From assembly GCA_002387205.1 (NCBI GenBank), contig DGLA01000002.1:259778-323777 (forward strand): a stretch of DNA of 64,000 bases, written 5' to 3'. Origin of the DNA: Stutzerimonas stutzeri. Its GTDB lineage: Bacteria; Pseudomonadota; Gammaproteobacteria; Pseudomonadales; Pseudomonadaceae. Position numbers and translations under genes: made by a program. Within the stretch, counting starts at the first letter, position 1. Each line of letters begins with the position of its first letter. Of the stretch, positions 34,404-43,287 are shown in pieces. The notes under the pieces were generated by a model. That model was not told the origin of the DNA. It worked only from the letters and a program-made list of their open reading frames with translations, and searched no databases.

Positions 34404-34985
34404 ATGCTAACCCAGGAGCAGGACCAGCAACTGGTCGAACGAGTGCAGCGGGGGGATAAACGGGCTTTTGATCTACTTGTGTTGAAGTATCAGCACAAGA
34501 TTCTTGGTTTGATCGTCCGCTTCGTACACGATTCGCACGAAGCGCAGGATGTGGCGCAAGAAGCCTTTATCAAAGCCTACCGAGCGCTGGCTAATTTCCG
34601 TGGAGACAGTGCGTTTTATACGTGGCTGTACCGCATCGCCATCAATACGGCGAAGAATCACCTGGTGGCCCGAGGGAGACGGCCTCCGGATAGCGATGTT
34701 AGTTCTGAAGATGCCGAATTCTATGAAGGCGATCATGCCCTCAAAGACATCGAATCGCCGGAGCGGTCGCTGCTCAGGGATGAAATTGAAGACACGGTCC
34801 ATCGAACCATTCAGCAGCTTCCAGAAGATTTACGTACGGCTCTAACACTGCGTGAATTTGATGGTCTTAGTTATGAAGACATTGCGAACGTCATGCAGTG
34901 TCCTGTGGGTACGGTACGCTCTCGGATCTTCCGAGCGCGAGAAGCCATTGATAAAGCCTTGCAACCCTTGTTGCATGAATCCTGA
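34404..34985 (+). CDS. algU: RNA polymerase sigma factor AlgU (RpoE)
   Basis: ECF sigma-22 for envelope stress and alginate. ATG at 34,404 with GGAGG upstream gives 193 residues, exactly the P. aeruginosa length. Region 2 contains DVAQEAFIKAYRALANFRGDSAF..TWLYRIAIN and region 4 has LPEDLRTALTLREFDGLSYEDIA and CPVGTVRSRIFRARE. It heads the algU-mucABCD operon. Confidence 0.97.
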   Translation: MLTQEQDQQLVERVQRGDKRAFDLLVLKYQHKILGLIVRFVHDSHEAQDVAQEAFIKAYRALANFRGDSAFYTWLYRIAINTAKNHLVARGRRPPDSDVSSEDAEFYEGDHALKDIESPERSLLRDEIEDTVHRTIQQLPEDLRTALTLREFDGLSYEDIANVMQCPVGTVRSRIFRAREAIDKALQPLLHES

Positions 34986-35016
34986 GACAGCGGCGATAGC
35001 CAAGAGAGGAACCGCC

Positions 35017-35616
35017 ATGAGTCGTGAAGCCCTGCATGAATCGCTGTCCGCGGTGATGGATAACGAAGCGGACGAGTTGGAATTACGTCGTGTGCTCGCC
35101 GCAGACGGCGAAACAGAAATGCGATCGACTTGGTCGCGTTACCAGATAGCTCGTGCTGCCATGCACAAGGAGTTGATCGAGCCTCGGCTGGATATCGCTT
35201 CGGCTGTTTCTGCAGCCTTGGCTGACGAGCCTGCAATCACCGCAGCCAAGCCACAGCGTGCCGGTTGGCGCAATCTGGGCCGCCTGGCGGTTGCAGCATC
35301 GGTCACCGTGGCTGTATTGGCCGGTGTTCGCTTATACAATCAGACCGAAGTGGCTGGTCCACAGGTTGCGCAGCAGGCTGCACAACCGGCTATCGCTGTG
35401 CCTCAGGCCAACCAAGGGCCGGCGGTGTTGGCTGGTTACAGCGAAGGTGCTGGTACCCTGGAAGCTCAGCCTGCTGCGTCACAGGCCCCGGCTGAGGAGT
35501 GGCATGAACAGCGCCTTCCGGCGTATGTTCGTCAGCATGCTCAGCAGGCTGCGTTTGGCAGTGGATCTGAAAGCGCGCTGCCCTATGCTCGCGCAGCCAG
35601 CATGGAAGATCGTTAA
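35017..35616 (+). CDS. mucA: Anti-sigma factor MucA
   Basis: Inner-membrane protein that holds AlgU and is cut by AlgW and MucP under stress. 199 residues: cytoplasmic AlgU-binding domain (about 1-80, SREALHESLSAVMDNEADELELRRVL), one membrane helix (about 85-105, LAVAASVTVAVLAGVRLY) and a Gln/Ala-rich periplasmic domain. The frame is complete, so there is no mucoid-type truncation. Confidence 0.95.
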   Translation: MSREALHESLSAVMDNEADELELRRVLAADGETEMRSTWSRYQIARAAMHKELIEPRLDIASAVSAALADEPAITAAKPQRAGWRNLGRLAVAASVTVAVLAGVRLYNQTEVAGPQVAQQAAQPAIAVPQANQGPAVLAGYSEGAGTLEAQPAASQAPAEEWHEQRLPAYVRQHAQQAAFGSGSESALPYARAASMEDR

Positions 35617-35624
35617 GGAAAAAC

Positions 35625-36569
35625 ATGCGTGTAATACCGCTATGTGTGGTACTCGGAGGCTGGCTATCGATGCCGGCCTTTGCTGTTGATGCTCAAAGCT
35701 GGATGGAACGTCTTACCGAAGCCGAGAAGCAGCAGAGTTATGTAGGCAACTTTGTATATGAGCGTAATGGCAGTTTTTCCAGCCATGCGGTCTGGCAGCT
35801 CGTTCAGGACGGCAGGCTTCGTGAACGTCTGCTGCAGTTGGATGGTCCGGCAGCTGAGGTTGTCCTTGAAGAGGGGCGTGCGCTTTGTGCCAGTGATGAA
35901 CTGGCGTCCCAGGTACGTGATGCTCAGCCTTGGGGTCATGAACCGCTGGATCCAGCATCGTTAGCGCAATGGTATGACTTCAAGGTCATTGGCGAATCGC
36001 GTGTCGCTGGCCGACCGACCATGGCGCTGTCCGTCCAGCCAAAGGATCAGCACCGTTATGGTTTCGAGTTGCATCTTGACCAGGAAACAGCTGTACCGCT
36101 TAAGTCTTTGATGCTCAGCGAAAACGGGCAATTGCTTGAGCGTTTTCAGTTCACCCATTACTCTCCCGAGTCGATACAGCCAGCCGATGTCGAGGGCAGC
36201 GAAAGCTGCGAGCCCGTTTCGGTAGCCGAAAAGCGTGACGCCCAGAATTCTGAATGGCGTTCGGATTGGCTTCCGGATGGTTTCCGCCTACTCGACTCTG
36301 ACGTTCGGCCTAGCCCGGCTTCGGACGAATCGGTCGCTTGGCTTTCCTACGGGGACGGACTTGCGCGTTTCTCGGTATTTCTGGAGCCACTGCGAGGTGC
36401 CGTTGTCGAAGACGCCCGAAGCCAGATGGGGCCAACTGTGGCGGTGTCCAAGCGGATTACCACTACTGAGGGCGATGTCATGGTCACGGTAGTGGGTGAG
36501 ATCCCTCTCGGAACCGCCGAGCGGATCGCCCTTTCCATGCGCTCTGGTAGCGGTCAGGCTTCGCAATGA
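35625..36569 (+). CDS. mucB: Periplasmic sigma-factor regulator MucB
   Basis: RseB-type protein that shields periplasmic MucA from proteolysis and senses lipopolysaccharide. 314 residues with signal peptide MRVIPLCVVLGGWLSMPAFA; large lipid-binding domain then a smaller C-terminal MucA-binding domain. It starts 8 bp after mucA and overlaps mucC by 4 bp. Confidence 0.94.
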   Translation: MRVIPLCVVLGGWLSMPAFAVDAQSWMERLTEAEKQQSYVGNFVYERNGSFSSHAVWQLVQDGRLRERLLQLDGPAAEVVLEEGRALCASDELASQVRDAQPWGHEPLDPASLAQWYDFKVIGESRVAGRPTMALSVQPKDQHRYGFELHLDQETAVPLKSLMLSENGQLLERFQFTHYSPESIQPADVEGSESCEPVSVAEKRDAQNSEWRSDWLPDGFRLLDSDVRPSPASDESVAWLSYGDGLARFSVFLEPLRGAVVEDARSQMGPTVAVSKRITTTEGDVMVTVVGEIPLGTAERIALSMRSGSGQASQ

Positions 36570-37045
36570 TCGAAGAACCAGGGCGTGTAGTCGCCTTGGA
36601 ACCGGGGGCTGCTTGGGTTGAAACATACCGCAAGACCACCTGCTCCGGCTGTTCCGCCAGAAATGGTTGCGGGCAGGGCTTGATGGACAGGCTGGGCGTG
36701 CCACCAAGAGTAGGCGCAGTCCGCGTCATGTCGTCTGTGCAGCTGGCTGTAGGGGATTCTGTTGTCATCGGCATCCAGGAAGATGTATTGCTGCGCGGCG
36801 CTTTCCTTGTTTACCTTTTTCCCCTCGTTGCCTTGTTTATTTCGGCTTTGTTTGCCTCCGAGCTGTCGGCGGAAGAACCCTATGTGATTTTGGCCGGCCT
36901 CACAGGCTTTCTGAGCTCATGGGTCCTCGTGCGCCATCTCAGCCGGCAGAAAGCAAACGACATCGCATTGCAACCAGTCGTACTGCGGGTATTCCCGACC
37001 AATACTTCAGCTTCACTCGGCCTGTTGAAGGGAGAAGGATCTTGA
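36566..37045 (+). CDS. mucC: RseC/MucC family protein
   Basis: 159-residue inner-membrane protein. A conserved Cys cluster near the N-terminus (TTCSGCSARNGCGQG) is followed by two membrane helices (about 80-130). RseC homologs act with Rnf/Rsx in SoxR reduction in E. coli, which is of interest as a full rnf operon lies in the same window; in Pseudomonas MucC has a mild modulating role in the AlgU circuit. Confidence 0.9.
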   Translation: MIEEPGRVVALEPGAAWVETYRKTTCSGCSARNGCGQGLMDRLGVPPRVGAVRVMSSVQLAVGDSVVIGIQEDVLLRGAFLVYLFPLVALFISALFASELSAEEPYVILAGLTGFLSSWVLVRHLSRQKANDIALQPVVLRVFPTNTSASLGLLKGEGS

Positions 37046-37053
37046 GGGCAGGA

Positions 37054-38451
37054 ATGAATCGCTGGCTGGCATTGGCCATGTCATTGCTCCTGCTTGGGCG
37101 GGTGGCAACAGTGCAGGCGCAGTTACCAGATTTCAGCCCTCTGGTAGAACGTGCTTCTTCTGCAGTCGTCAATATCAGCGTCAAGCAGAAGGTGACCGCG
37201 CACGGCGGTGCTTCAGGCATGCCAGATCTTCAAGAGTTGCCGCCAATACTCAGGGAATTCTTCGAGCATGGCATGCCGGACATGCCCGGCGCGCCCGGCC
37301 AGGGCCGGCAGAGGGAGGCACAGTCTCTGGGCTCGGGCTTCATCATCTCTGCAGATGGCTATGTATTGACCAATAATCATGTGGTTGCCGGGGCCGACGA
37401 GATCATGGTGCGGCTACCTGATCGCAGCGAGCTGGTGGCCCGTTTGGTCGGGGCGGACCCACGCACTGACGTGGCGCTGCTCAAAGTTGAAGCCGACGGG
37501 CTGCCTATCGTGAAGCTCGGCAAATCAAGTGAGCTCAAGGTGGGGGAGTGGGTGCTGGCAATCGGCTCACCATTCGGCTTCGATCATACCGTTACCGCCG
37601 GCATCGTCAGTGCGACAGGGCGCAGTCTCCCGGACGAGAGCTATGTGCCGTTCATACAGACGGACGTTGCGATAAACCCCGGTAACTCAGGTGGACCCTT
37701 GTTCAACCTCGATGGCGAGGTGATAGGCATCAATTCCCAGATATTCACTCGTTCGGGCGGATTCATGGGCTTGTCGTTTGCGATTCCCATCGATATGGCG
37801 ATGGATGTATCGGATCAGCTGCGCCTCGATGGCAAGGTCAGCCGCGGTTGGCTGGGTGTGGTCATTCAGGAAGTCAGCCGTGACCTGGCCGAATCGTTCG
37901 GGCTCGAGCGGCCTGCAGGCGCCCTGGTTGCACAGATCATGGACGGCGGCCCGGCCGCTAAAGCCGGAGTGCGGGTAGGGGATGTCATCCTTAGTATCAA
38001 CGGAGCGGAGGTAGACATGTCTGCCGACCTGCCACATCTCATCGGAGCGGCAAAGCCTGACAGCCAGGCGCGGCTGGGTATCGTGAGGGATGGCGAGCGT
38101 CAGGAACTGACGGTTACCCTCGGGACTATGCCCGAAGAGGGGGACGAGGTTACAACTCCCGTTGAAAAGCACAACAACCGTCTTGGCGTAAGAGTCACTG
38201 AATTGAGCCCAGAGCTGAAACGCGATCTCGACCTCACTGGCGGTGTAGTGATTACCGAGGTCTTGAGTGGGCCCGCGGCGATGATAGGTTTGCGCCCGGG
38301 CGATGTAATCACCCACCTGAACAATCAAGCCATTGATTCGCCTGCTGGCTTTGATCAGATTGCTGCGGAGCTACCAAAGAACCGCTCCGTCTCCATGCGT
38401 GTCTTGCGGCAGGGCAGGGCGAGCTTTATCACCTTCAAGCTCGCTGAATAG
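37054..38451 (+). CDS. mucD: Periplasmic serine protease/chaperone MucD (DegP family)
   Basis: HtrA-type protease of 465 residues; signal peptide ends TVQA-QL. The triad is H in LTNNHVVAGADE, D in DPRTDVALLKV and S in NPGNSGGPLFN; two PDZ domains follow (about 265-350 and 370-460). The start may be the ATG at 37,054 or a TTG at 37,042 that is nearer GGAGAAGGA; both give a signal peptide. It limits AlgU activation by clearing misfolded envelope proteins. Confidence 0.94.
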   Translation: MNRWLALAMSLLLLGRVATVQAQLPDFSPLVERASSAVVNISVKQKVTAHGGASGMPDLQELPPILREFFEHGMPDMPGAPGQGRQREAQSLGSGFIISADGYVLTNNHVVAGADEIMVRLPDRSELVARLVGADPRTDVALLKVEADGLPIVKLGKSSELKVGEWVLAIGSPFGFDHTVTAGIVSATGRSLPDESYVPFIQTDVAINPGNSGGPLFNLDGEVIGINSQIFTRSGGFMGLSFAIPIDMAMDVSDQLRLDGKVSRGWLGVVIQEVSRDLAESFGLERPAGALVAQIMDGGPAAKAGVRVGDVILSINGAEVDMSADLPHLIGAAKPDSQARLGIVRDGERQELTVTLGTMPEEGDEVTTPVEKHNNRLGVRVTELSPELKRDLDLTGGVVITEVLSGPAAMIGLRPGDVITHLNNQAIDSPAGFDQIAAELPKNRSVSMRVLRQGRASFITFKLAE

Positions 38452-38908
38452 TCGGTAGTGCTGCCAATTACGCCAAGTCAGTCATTCGTGCGGACGGAAC
38501 AGCCTCAACGCGAACATCGCGGCAGGCTCGGGCGGATGCGCTTGGCAACTTCGGTTGGCTTAACGCTTGGCCTGGGTCGTCTGATTGAAGCCGAACGCTA
38601 CGGCATCGCCCTGAGCCGTTAGCTACCGCCAAACTGTTCGCCGGTTCATCTCTTCCAGCAAGAGCGAGCACAAGGTCGAGCCGTACATGGCATGACTCAT
38701 TACGGGCAGGCCTGTGCTCGCCACGTATTGAAATTCGCTCGTCAGCGTTGTCGTCACGCGCTTGTCACCTGCTGACCGCATTGTGGTGCGCTGTCTCTCC
38801 CAGCGAAGAGCGTCGGTGGAAAGCGACCTTTGGTCGTCTGGCTGAGCGGCAGGCTGATTTGTCATCTATGGTGATTTTCTCAGCTACCTAATATCAAGGA
38901 CTTGCGCA
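38452..38908. other. 457-bp gap with no convincing gene
   Basis: Between mucD and a small secreted protein. A minus-strand frame at 38,623-38,865 (80 codons) has no ribosome site or family features. No terminator with a clear T-run follows mucD. GGACTTGCGCA before the next start includes a ribosome site only. Confidence 0.5.
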
Positions 38909-39148
38909 ATGAAGCTTGAAGTTGCTCGAGGAATATTCTTAATCGGTGCACTTGGCATCGCTTCCTTATGCGCTGCTGCCTGGAGTGAGCCTGACGCCCA
39001 GCTCGTTGCGCGTAGCGACGTAAGCGACGTCAGTGATCATTGCCCCGTACCTCGAGTCGCGCGAGTCGCGACTTCAGATATGCGGCCTGACCATGACCTG
39101 CTGTTGTTGATGTACGGCCTGTCGCAAAGCCTGGTGGGGCGTAGCTGA
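38909..39148 (+). CDS. Small secreted hypothetical protein, 79 aa
   Basis: AAGGA lies 9 bp before the ATG. A signal peptide (MKLEVARGIFLIGALGIASLCAAA-WS) leads to a 50-residue mature part with one further Cys (DHCPVPRVARV). No family recognised. Composition is normal for a coding region and the frame ends cleanly. Confidence 0.55.
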   Translation: MKLEVARGIFLIGALGIASLCAAAWSEPDAQLVARSDVSDVSDHCPVPRVARVATSDMRPDHDLLLLMYGLSQSLVGRS

Positions 39149-39224
39149 AAGGTTGAGCTCCAGCCTGTCTTGTGGCCTCTCTACCCCTGGCATGCCGCCC
39201 CCGCGACCATCTGGCTTCCTCGAA

Positions 39225-39259
39225 CTGGCTTGTATCGATCCATGGTCGTTACAAGCCAG
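39225..39259. terminator. 10-bp perfect hairpin in the convergent gap
   Basis: CTGGCTTGTA and TACAAGCCAG with a 15-nt loop, between a + gene and the minus-strand chemoreceptor. There is no T-run, so a terminator role is only likely by position. Confidence 0.45.
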
Positions 39260-39331
39260 ACTGTCCGACCCTATATGAGTGACCCAAGCCCCGCCGTAAT
39301 GGCCGAGTAAAGATCCAGTTAGAGCGGCCGG

Positions 39332-40957
39332 TCAACCCGCCAGACGGTGGGTGACCTCGCTGAGTTGGGCCGAGAGTTCATGCAGGTTACGACTGGCTTG
39401 CTCCGTGCGCTCAACGTTGTCCTGGTTGGTGGTGGCGATGGCTGTGATTTCGGTCAGATTGCGCGAGATGTCCTCCGCGACAGAAGTCTGCTCCTCGGCA
39501 GCCGTGGCGATTTGGCGGTTCATGTCCCTGATGGCTTCGACCTCCAGAGTGATCCGCTGCAGCATGCTGCCTGCCTCGGTGACTTGCTCGACACCCTGAT
39601 CACTGCGGACCTGGCCATTTTCGATCGCACGTACCGCATCCACTGCGCCAGTCTGCACGGTATCGATGATCTGATGGATCTCGGCAGTAGAATCTGCGGT
39701 ACGTCTGGCCAGGGTACGCACCTCGTCGGCAACTACCGCGAAGCCTCGGCCCGCATCGCCGGCGCGAGCGGCTTCGATGGCCGCGTTCAGGGCTAGCAGA
39801 TTGGTCTGGTCGGCGATCCCGCGAATCACTTCGAGAACTTTGCCGATACGGCCGCTATCAGACTCCAGGCGACGGATAACGGTAGCGGTATTGCTGATTT
39901 CGCCGCGCATGTGGGTGATCGTCTCGATGGTCGAGCGCATCATGGTTTCGCCTTGCTGAGCTGACTGATCCGCAGTGTCGGCGGCGCGAGCGGCATCGGC
40001 GGCGTGTCGGGCTACCTCCTGGGCAGTGGCGGACATTTCGTGCATCGCGGTTGCCACCTGATCGGTGCGCGAAAATTGCTCCCGTGTACCTTGTCCCATC
40101 AGCGCAGCGATGGCGTTGAGTTCACCGCTGGCGCTGTCCAGATCCGATGTGCTGCGCTGTAGTCGGGTAAAGGTGTCGGCCAGGAAATCCCTCAGTATGT
40201 TCGCGGCAACCGCCAGGCGCCCCAGCTCGTCTGCGCGTGACGCATCGATGCGCTGGGCAAAATCGCCCTGGCTGAGCTTGGCGATGTGGTCGATCAGGTG
40301 ACGGATCGGGGTGATCAGGTTGCGGTTCACCAGCCAAAGGCTGAGCAGGGCGATAAGACCGCCGGCCGCAAGCATGATCAGGGAACCGGCAATCACCGCC
40401 CGGTCGGCGGCCAGACCGATGGTTTGCGAATCCTGCAGCGCAGAGCTGCGCAGCTGCTCCACCAGCTCGCTGAGCTGTTCGCTGGTGGCGCGGTCGATAC
40501 CCTTTACGGCCGCATCGCCTGCGATGGGATCGCCTCCAGCTGCTAAGAAGGCATCTCGTCCGCTGCGGTAGGCGCTGCCCAACCTCTGGTGCTCATCCCG
40601 CAGGCTTTGGATCTTTTTCGCTAATTCAGGATCATGCCTGCTGGCTTGCACCAGGGTGCCCAGCAGCGCCTGGACTTTGCGCTCCTGGTCCTCGAAGCTC
40701 TGCCAGTATCTGGTCAGGTTTTCCTGAGACCTGCCGCGCAGCAGCACGTTTTTCCACTCCTGAACCTGCACCTTGAACTCCAGGTTGGCCTGGTCAATGA
40801 GGCGCGAGGCTTCGATGGGGCCCTTGAGCAGTTTCTGGTAGTCGGAAATGCCATCGGAGAGAAGGGAAAAACTGGCAAGAGCGATGACCAGCATCAATAG
40901 CAAGCTGCCGCCAATCAGTGCCAGCAGTTGTGCACGCAGGGATTTTTTCAGGGGCAT
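39332..40957 (-). CDS. Methyl-accepting chemotaxis protein
   Basis: 541 residues from the ATG at 40,957. First membrane helix about 10-32, a helical periplasmic sensor of about 150 residues (four-helix-bundle like), second helix about 185-208, HAMP, then the signalling domain with the invariant tip DQTNLLALNAAIEAARAGDAGRGFAVVADEVR. The ligand is not evident. It ends with no C-terminal CheR-binding pentapeptide (last residues THRLAG). Confidence 0.92.
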   Translation of the reverse strand: MPLKKSLRAQLLALIGGSLLLMLVIALASFSLLSDGISDYQKLLKGPIEASRLIDQANLEFKVQVQEWKNVLLRGRSQENLTRYWQSFEDQERKVQALLGTLVQASRHDPELAKKIQSLRDEHQRLGSAYRSGRDAFLAAGGDPIAGDAAVKGIDRATSEQLSELVEQLRSSALQDSQTIGLAADRAVIAGSLIMLAAGGLIALLSLWLVNRNLITPIRHLIDHIAKLSQGDFAQRIDASRADELGRLAVAANILRDFLADTFTRLQRSTSDLDSASGELNAIAALMGQGTREQFSRTDQVATAMHEMSATAQEVARHAADAARAADTADQSAQQGETMMRSTIETITHMRGEISNTATVIRRLESDSGRIGKVLEVIRGIADQTNLLALNAAIEAARAGDAGRGFAVVADEVRTLARRTADSTAEIHQIIDTVQTGAVDAVRAIENGQVRSDQGVEQVTEAGSMLQRITLEVEAIRDMNRQIATAAEEQTSVAEDISRNLTEITAIATTNQDNVERTEQASRNLHELSAQLSEVTHRLAG

Positions 40958-41075
40958 CGGATCAATCTCGTATCGAAAAGGGTGCGCTTGCACCGCAGGC
41001 AAGGTGAACGAGCCTTCAGCTGATGAATGCTCGCACGACCCTGTTTCGGCCCGCTGTGTCGATACTTGAATGTCT

Positions 41076-42170
41076 TCAGACCAGCCGCAGGTGGTTGTCC
41101 CAGAGACCTGCGGGCAGTTGCAGCGGCGTGCTGACGACGCGCTTGCCCTGGCAGTCGACGAGGCGGCAGCGGCCTTGGCCGGAACTCACCACGAAGCCTT
41201 CCCTCACGGCCGCCACACCGGCGCAGTCGGGCAAGTGGATTTCCTCCACAAGCTCGGCTGTGTCGAGCTTCCAGATGAATAGCTTGTTGCCTCGTGGCGC
41301 GGTGACCGCCAACAGGCGAAGGGAATCATTGATGGCCAGGCTGGCTGTGTACTGGTTCATCGCCTGACGCTGCGCCTCGCCCAGCGGAAAGGCCTGGAAG
41401 GGCTGATCAGGGCGCTTGATTGCCAGCAGTGGCACATGATCCATCGGGTCGCCCTCGTACTGCTGCCCGGACACGACGGTGCCGTCGGTCGCGACGGCCA
41501 GATGGCGAACGCTGTTCATCTGCTCGGGCAATTGCTCCTTGCTGATCAGCGTACCGTCGCGATGCAGCAGCACCAGGCTGGGTTCCATGGCGTCGAGGTT
41601 CATCATCTCGCGGCTGTCGGCTTCGGTGCGGATGCCACCGTTGGCGATTACCAACGTCTCGCCATCAGGCATCCAGAGCAGCTGGTGCGGGCCGATGCCG
41701 TGGGTCGAAAGTTCACCGCTGCGCACCAGCCGGCGCTCTTCGACCCGGTAGATGCCAAGGACGCCGCGGCCGGCATCGCTGGTGTCGTTTTCGGTCGTGT
41801 AGAACAGGTCGCCGCTCGAATGGAAAACACCGTGTCCATAGAAATGGCGTTCCGGGGGCGACGTCAGTACCTGGAGCAAGGTACCGTCACGGCTGTCGAT
41901 GAGGTAGCTTTCACGGCTTGGTCGACGGCCGACGAACACCGCCAAGGGCAGGTGAGGATGGGCATAGCAATCGTGGCAGCGCTCGGCGACCGGCGTGGCG
42001 AATACCTGACTGCCATCGAGCCGGTAGCCGACGACATAGTGGCGTCCATCAGTGTCGTCGCGCGCCGATAGCAGCAGCGGTTGGTCGGCCTGATGCGTCA
42101 GCGTCCAGCCGCCAACGGCAGAAGCGGCGATCAGCACACCGCCAAGACCCAGGAAAGCGCGGCGTTTCAT
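41076..42170 (-). CDS. DUF1513 periplasmic protein (last gene of iron operon)
   Basis: 364 residues with a Tat-like signal (MKRRAFLGLGGVLIAAS). The body reads like a beta-propeller: repeated short strands such as DDTDGRHYVVGYRLDG and GRGVLGIYRVEE. GGAG 8 bp before the ATG sets the start. It follows the imelysin-like gene directly, within the icmP operon (PA4370-PA4373 type). The function in iron acquisition is not established. Confidence 0.82.
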   Translation of the reverse strand: MKRRAFLGLGGVLIAASAVGGWTLTHQADQPLLLSARDDTDGRHYVVGYRLDGSQVFATPVAERCHDCYAHPHLPLAVFVGRRPSRESYLIDSRDGTLLQVLTSPPERHFYGHGVFHSSGDLFYTTENDTSDAGRGVLGIYRVEERRLVRSGELSTHGIGPHQLLWMPDGETLVIANGGIRTEADSREMMNLDAMEPSLVLLHRDGTLISKEQLPEQMNSVRHLAVATDGTVVSGQQYEGDPMDHVPLLAIKRPDQPFQAFPLGEAQRQAMNQYTASLAINDSLRLLAVTAPRGNKLFIWKLDTAELVEEIHLPDCAGVAAVREGFVVSSGQGRCRLVDCQGKRVVSTPLQLPAGLWDNHLRLV

Positions 42171-42171
42171 G

Positions 42172-43245
42172 TCAGTCTCCATCATGGGCGTTGAAGCCGA
42201 TCTGTACGCCAAGCGCGCGGGCCAGTTCGGCCTGGTGCAGGCGATGCAAGACATCGATGTCTTTGTACAGCGCATCCAGGCGCGCTCGACCGGCTTCGTC
42301 GGCCAGTAGCTCGCTGAACGGCAGCATGATGTCGACAAGGTGCTTGCGTGCCGTTTCATAGGCGACGTCGATGCGCTTGGTCAGGTCTGCCTGATCTGCA
42401 GGGACTAGCCTTTTCAGTCCATTGCCATCCGCGCCCAGCCATAGGCGTTGCGCGCCGGCGAGCGCGGCGTCGATGCTGGCGAGGGTCGCGTCGCTGCGCC
42501 AGGCTTCGGCCTGATACGGTTGCGGGAAGCCCTTGGTCTGGCGACCCAAAGGTGCGCCGAGCTTTTTCTTCAGGCCATCCAATGCAGTGACCTGAACCCG
42601 GAGCAAGTCTGCGATCGCTTCGGCCGAATCGGCGTAGCGCTCGTTGGGAAACTCGCTCAGTTGAGCTGCCATGCCCTCTGGCGCTTGCCACGCCTGAAGG
42701 ATGTCTGCCGACAGCTTTTGTTGGTGTTCGCCGATCGCCTCAAGCAGCGGACAGTAGCGCGCTTTGGTCTGGCCGTCGCTCAGGTCGACGGCCTTGTCGT
42801 AGAGCACGTATTCATAGGCGGAAAGCCCCTGCAGCACCACACTGGCGTTCTCCAGGTCGGCCTGGGTGAGGTGCGGCTTGCGCTTGAGCAGCGCCGTGAC
42901 CTGGCGGCCGACAAGGTTTTTCTTGTCTGGCCAGAATTGAACCTGCCAGGCTCGATTGCCTTCTCCCATCGGGCCCACCAGCAGGGGGTGCAATCCGGCC
43001 CAGGCGAGCTGGGTCTGGAGGTAGGCCTCGCGGGCGTCGTCCAGCTGCTCGTTGTCAGCACAGAAGGCGATGCTGCTCGCAGCCATGCGACGGCTCGCCT
43101 CGGCCCAGTTGGTATAACCCGGCAGGAGCACCTCGTTGGTAAGCGCCGTGCTTGTTTCTGCGTACGGATCGGACGGCGCACAGGCCACAAGAATCAGACC
43201 CAGAGCTGTGGCGGTGGCGGTACGAAAAATCCGGATGGGGGACAT
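42172..43245 (-). CDS. Imelysin-family lipoprotein
   Basis: 357 residues with a lipobox (LILVACAPS), so a lipoprotein. The imelysin/peptidase M75 fold is suggested by the helical repeats; the family GxHxxE motif is degenerate here (GLSAYEYVLY), unlike in the first operon gene, so metal binding may be lost. It sits between the di-heme and DUF1513 genes. Confidence 0.82.
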   Translation of the reverse strand: MSPIRIFRTATATALGLILVACAPSDPYAETSTALTNEVLLPGYTNWAEASRRMAASSIAFCADNEQLDDAREAYLQTQLAWAGLHPLLVGPMGEGNRAWQVQFWPDKKNLVGRQVTALLKRKPHLTQADLENASVVLQGLSAYEYVLYDKAVDLSDGQTKARYCPLLEAIGEHQQKLSADILQAWQAPEGMAAQLSEFPNERYADSAEAIADLLRVQVTALDGLKKKLGAPLGRQTKGFPQPYQAEAWRSDATLASIDAALAGAQRLWLGADGNGLKRLVPADQADLTKRIDVAYETARKHLVDIMLPFSELLADEAGRARLDALYKDIDVLHRLHQAELARALGVQIGFNAHDGD

Positions 43246-43287
43246 GTTGCTCCTCAGGACGCGGCAAATTGAGTGTTAGCTCTGGCA

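Noticed and set aside
35017..35616. mucA frameshift (mucoid-type mutation)
   Set aside because: The frame is complete with an intact periplasmic domain.
38623..38865. Minus-strand 80-codon frame after mucD
   Set aside because: No ribosome site, signal or known family; may be chance in a GC-rich gap.
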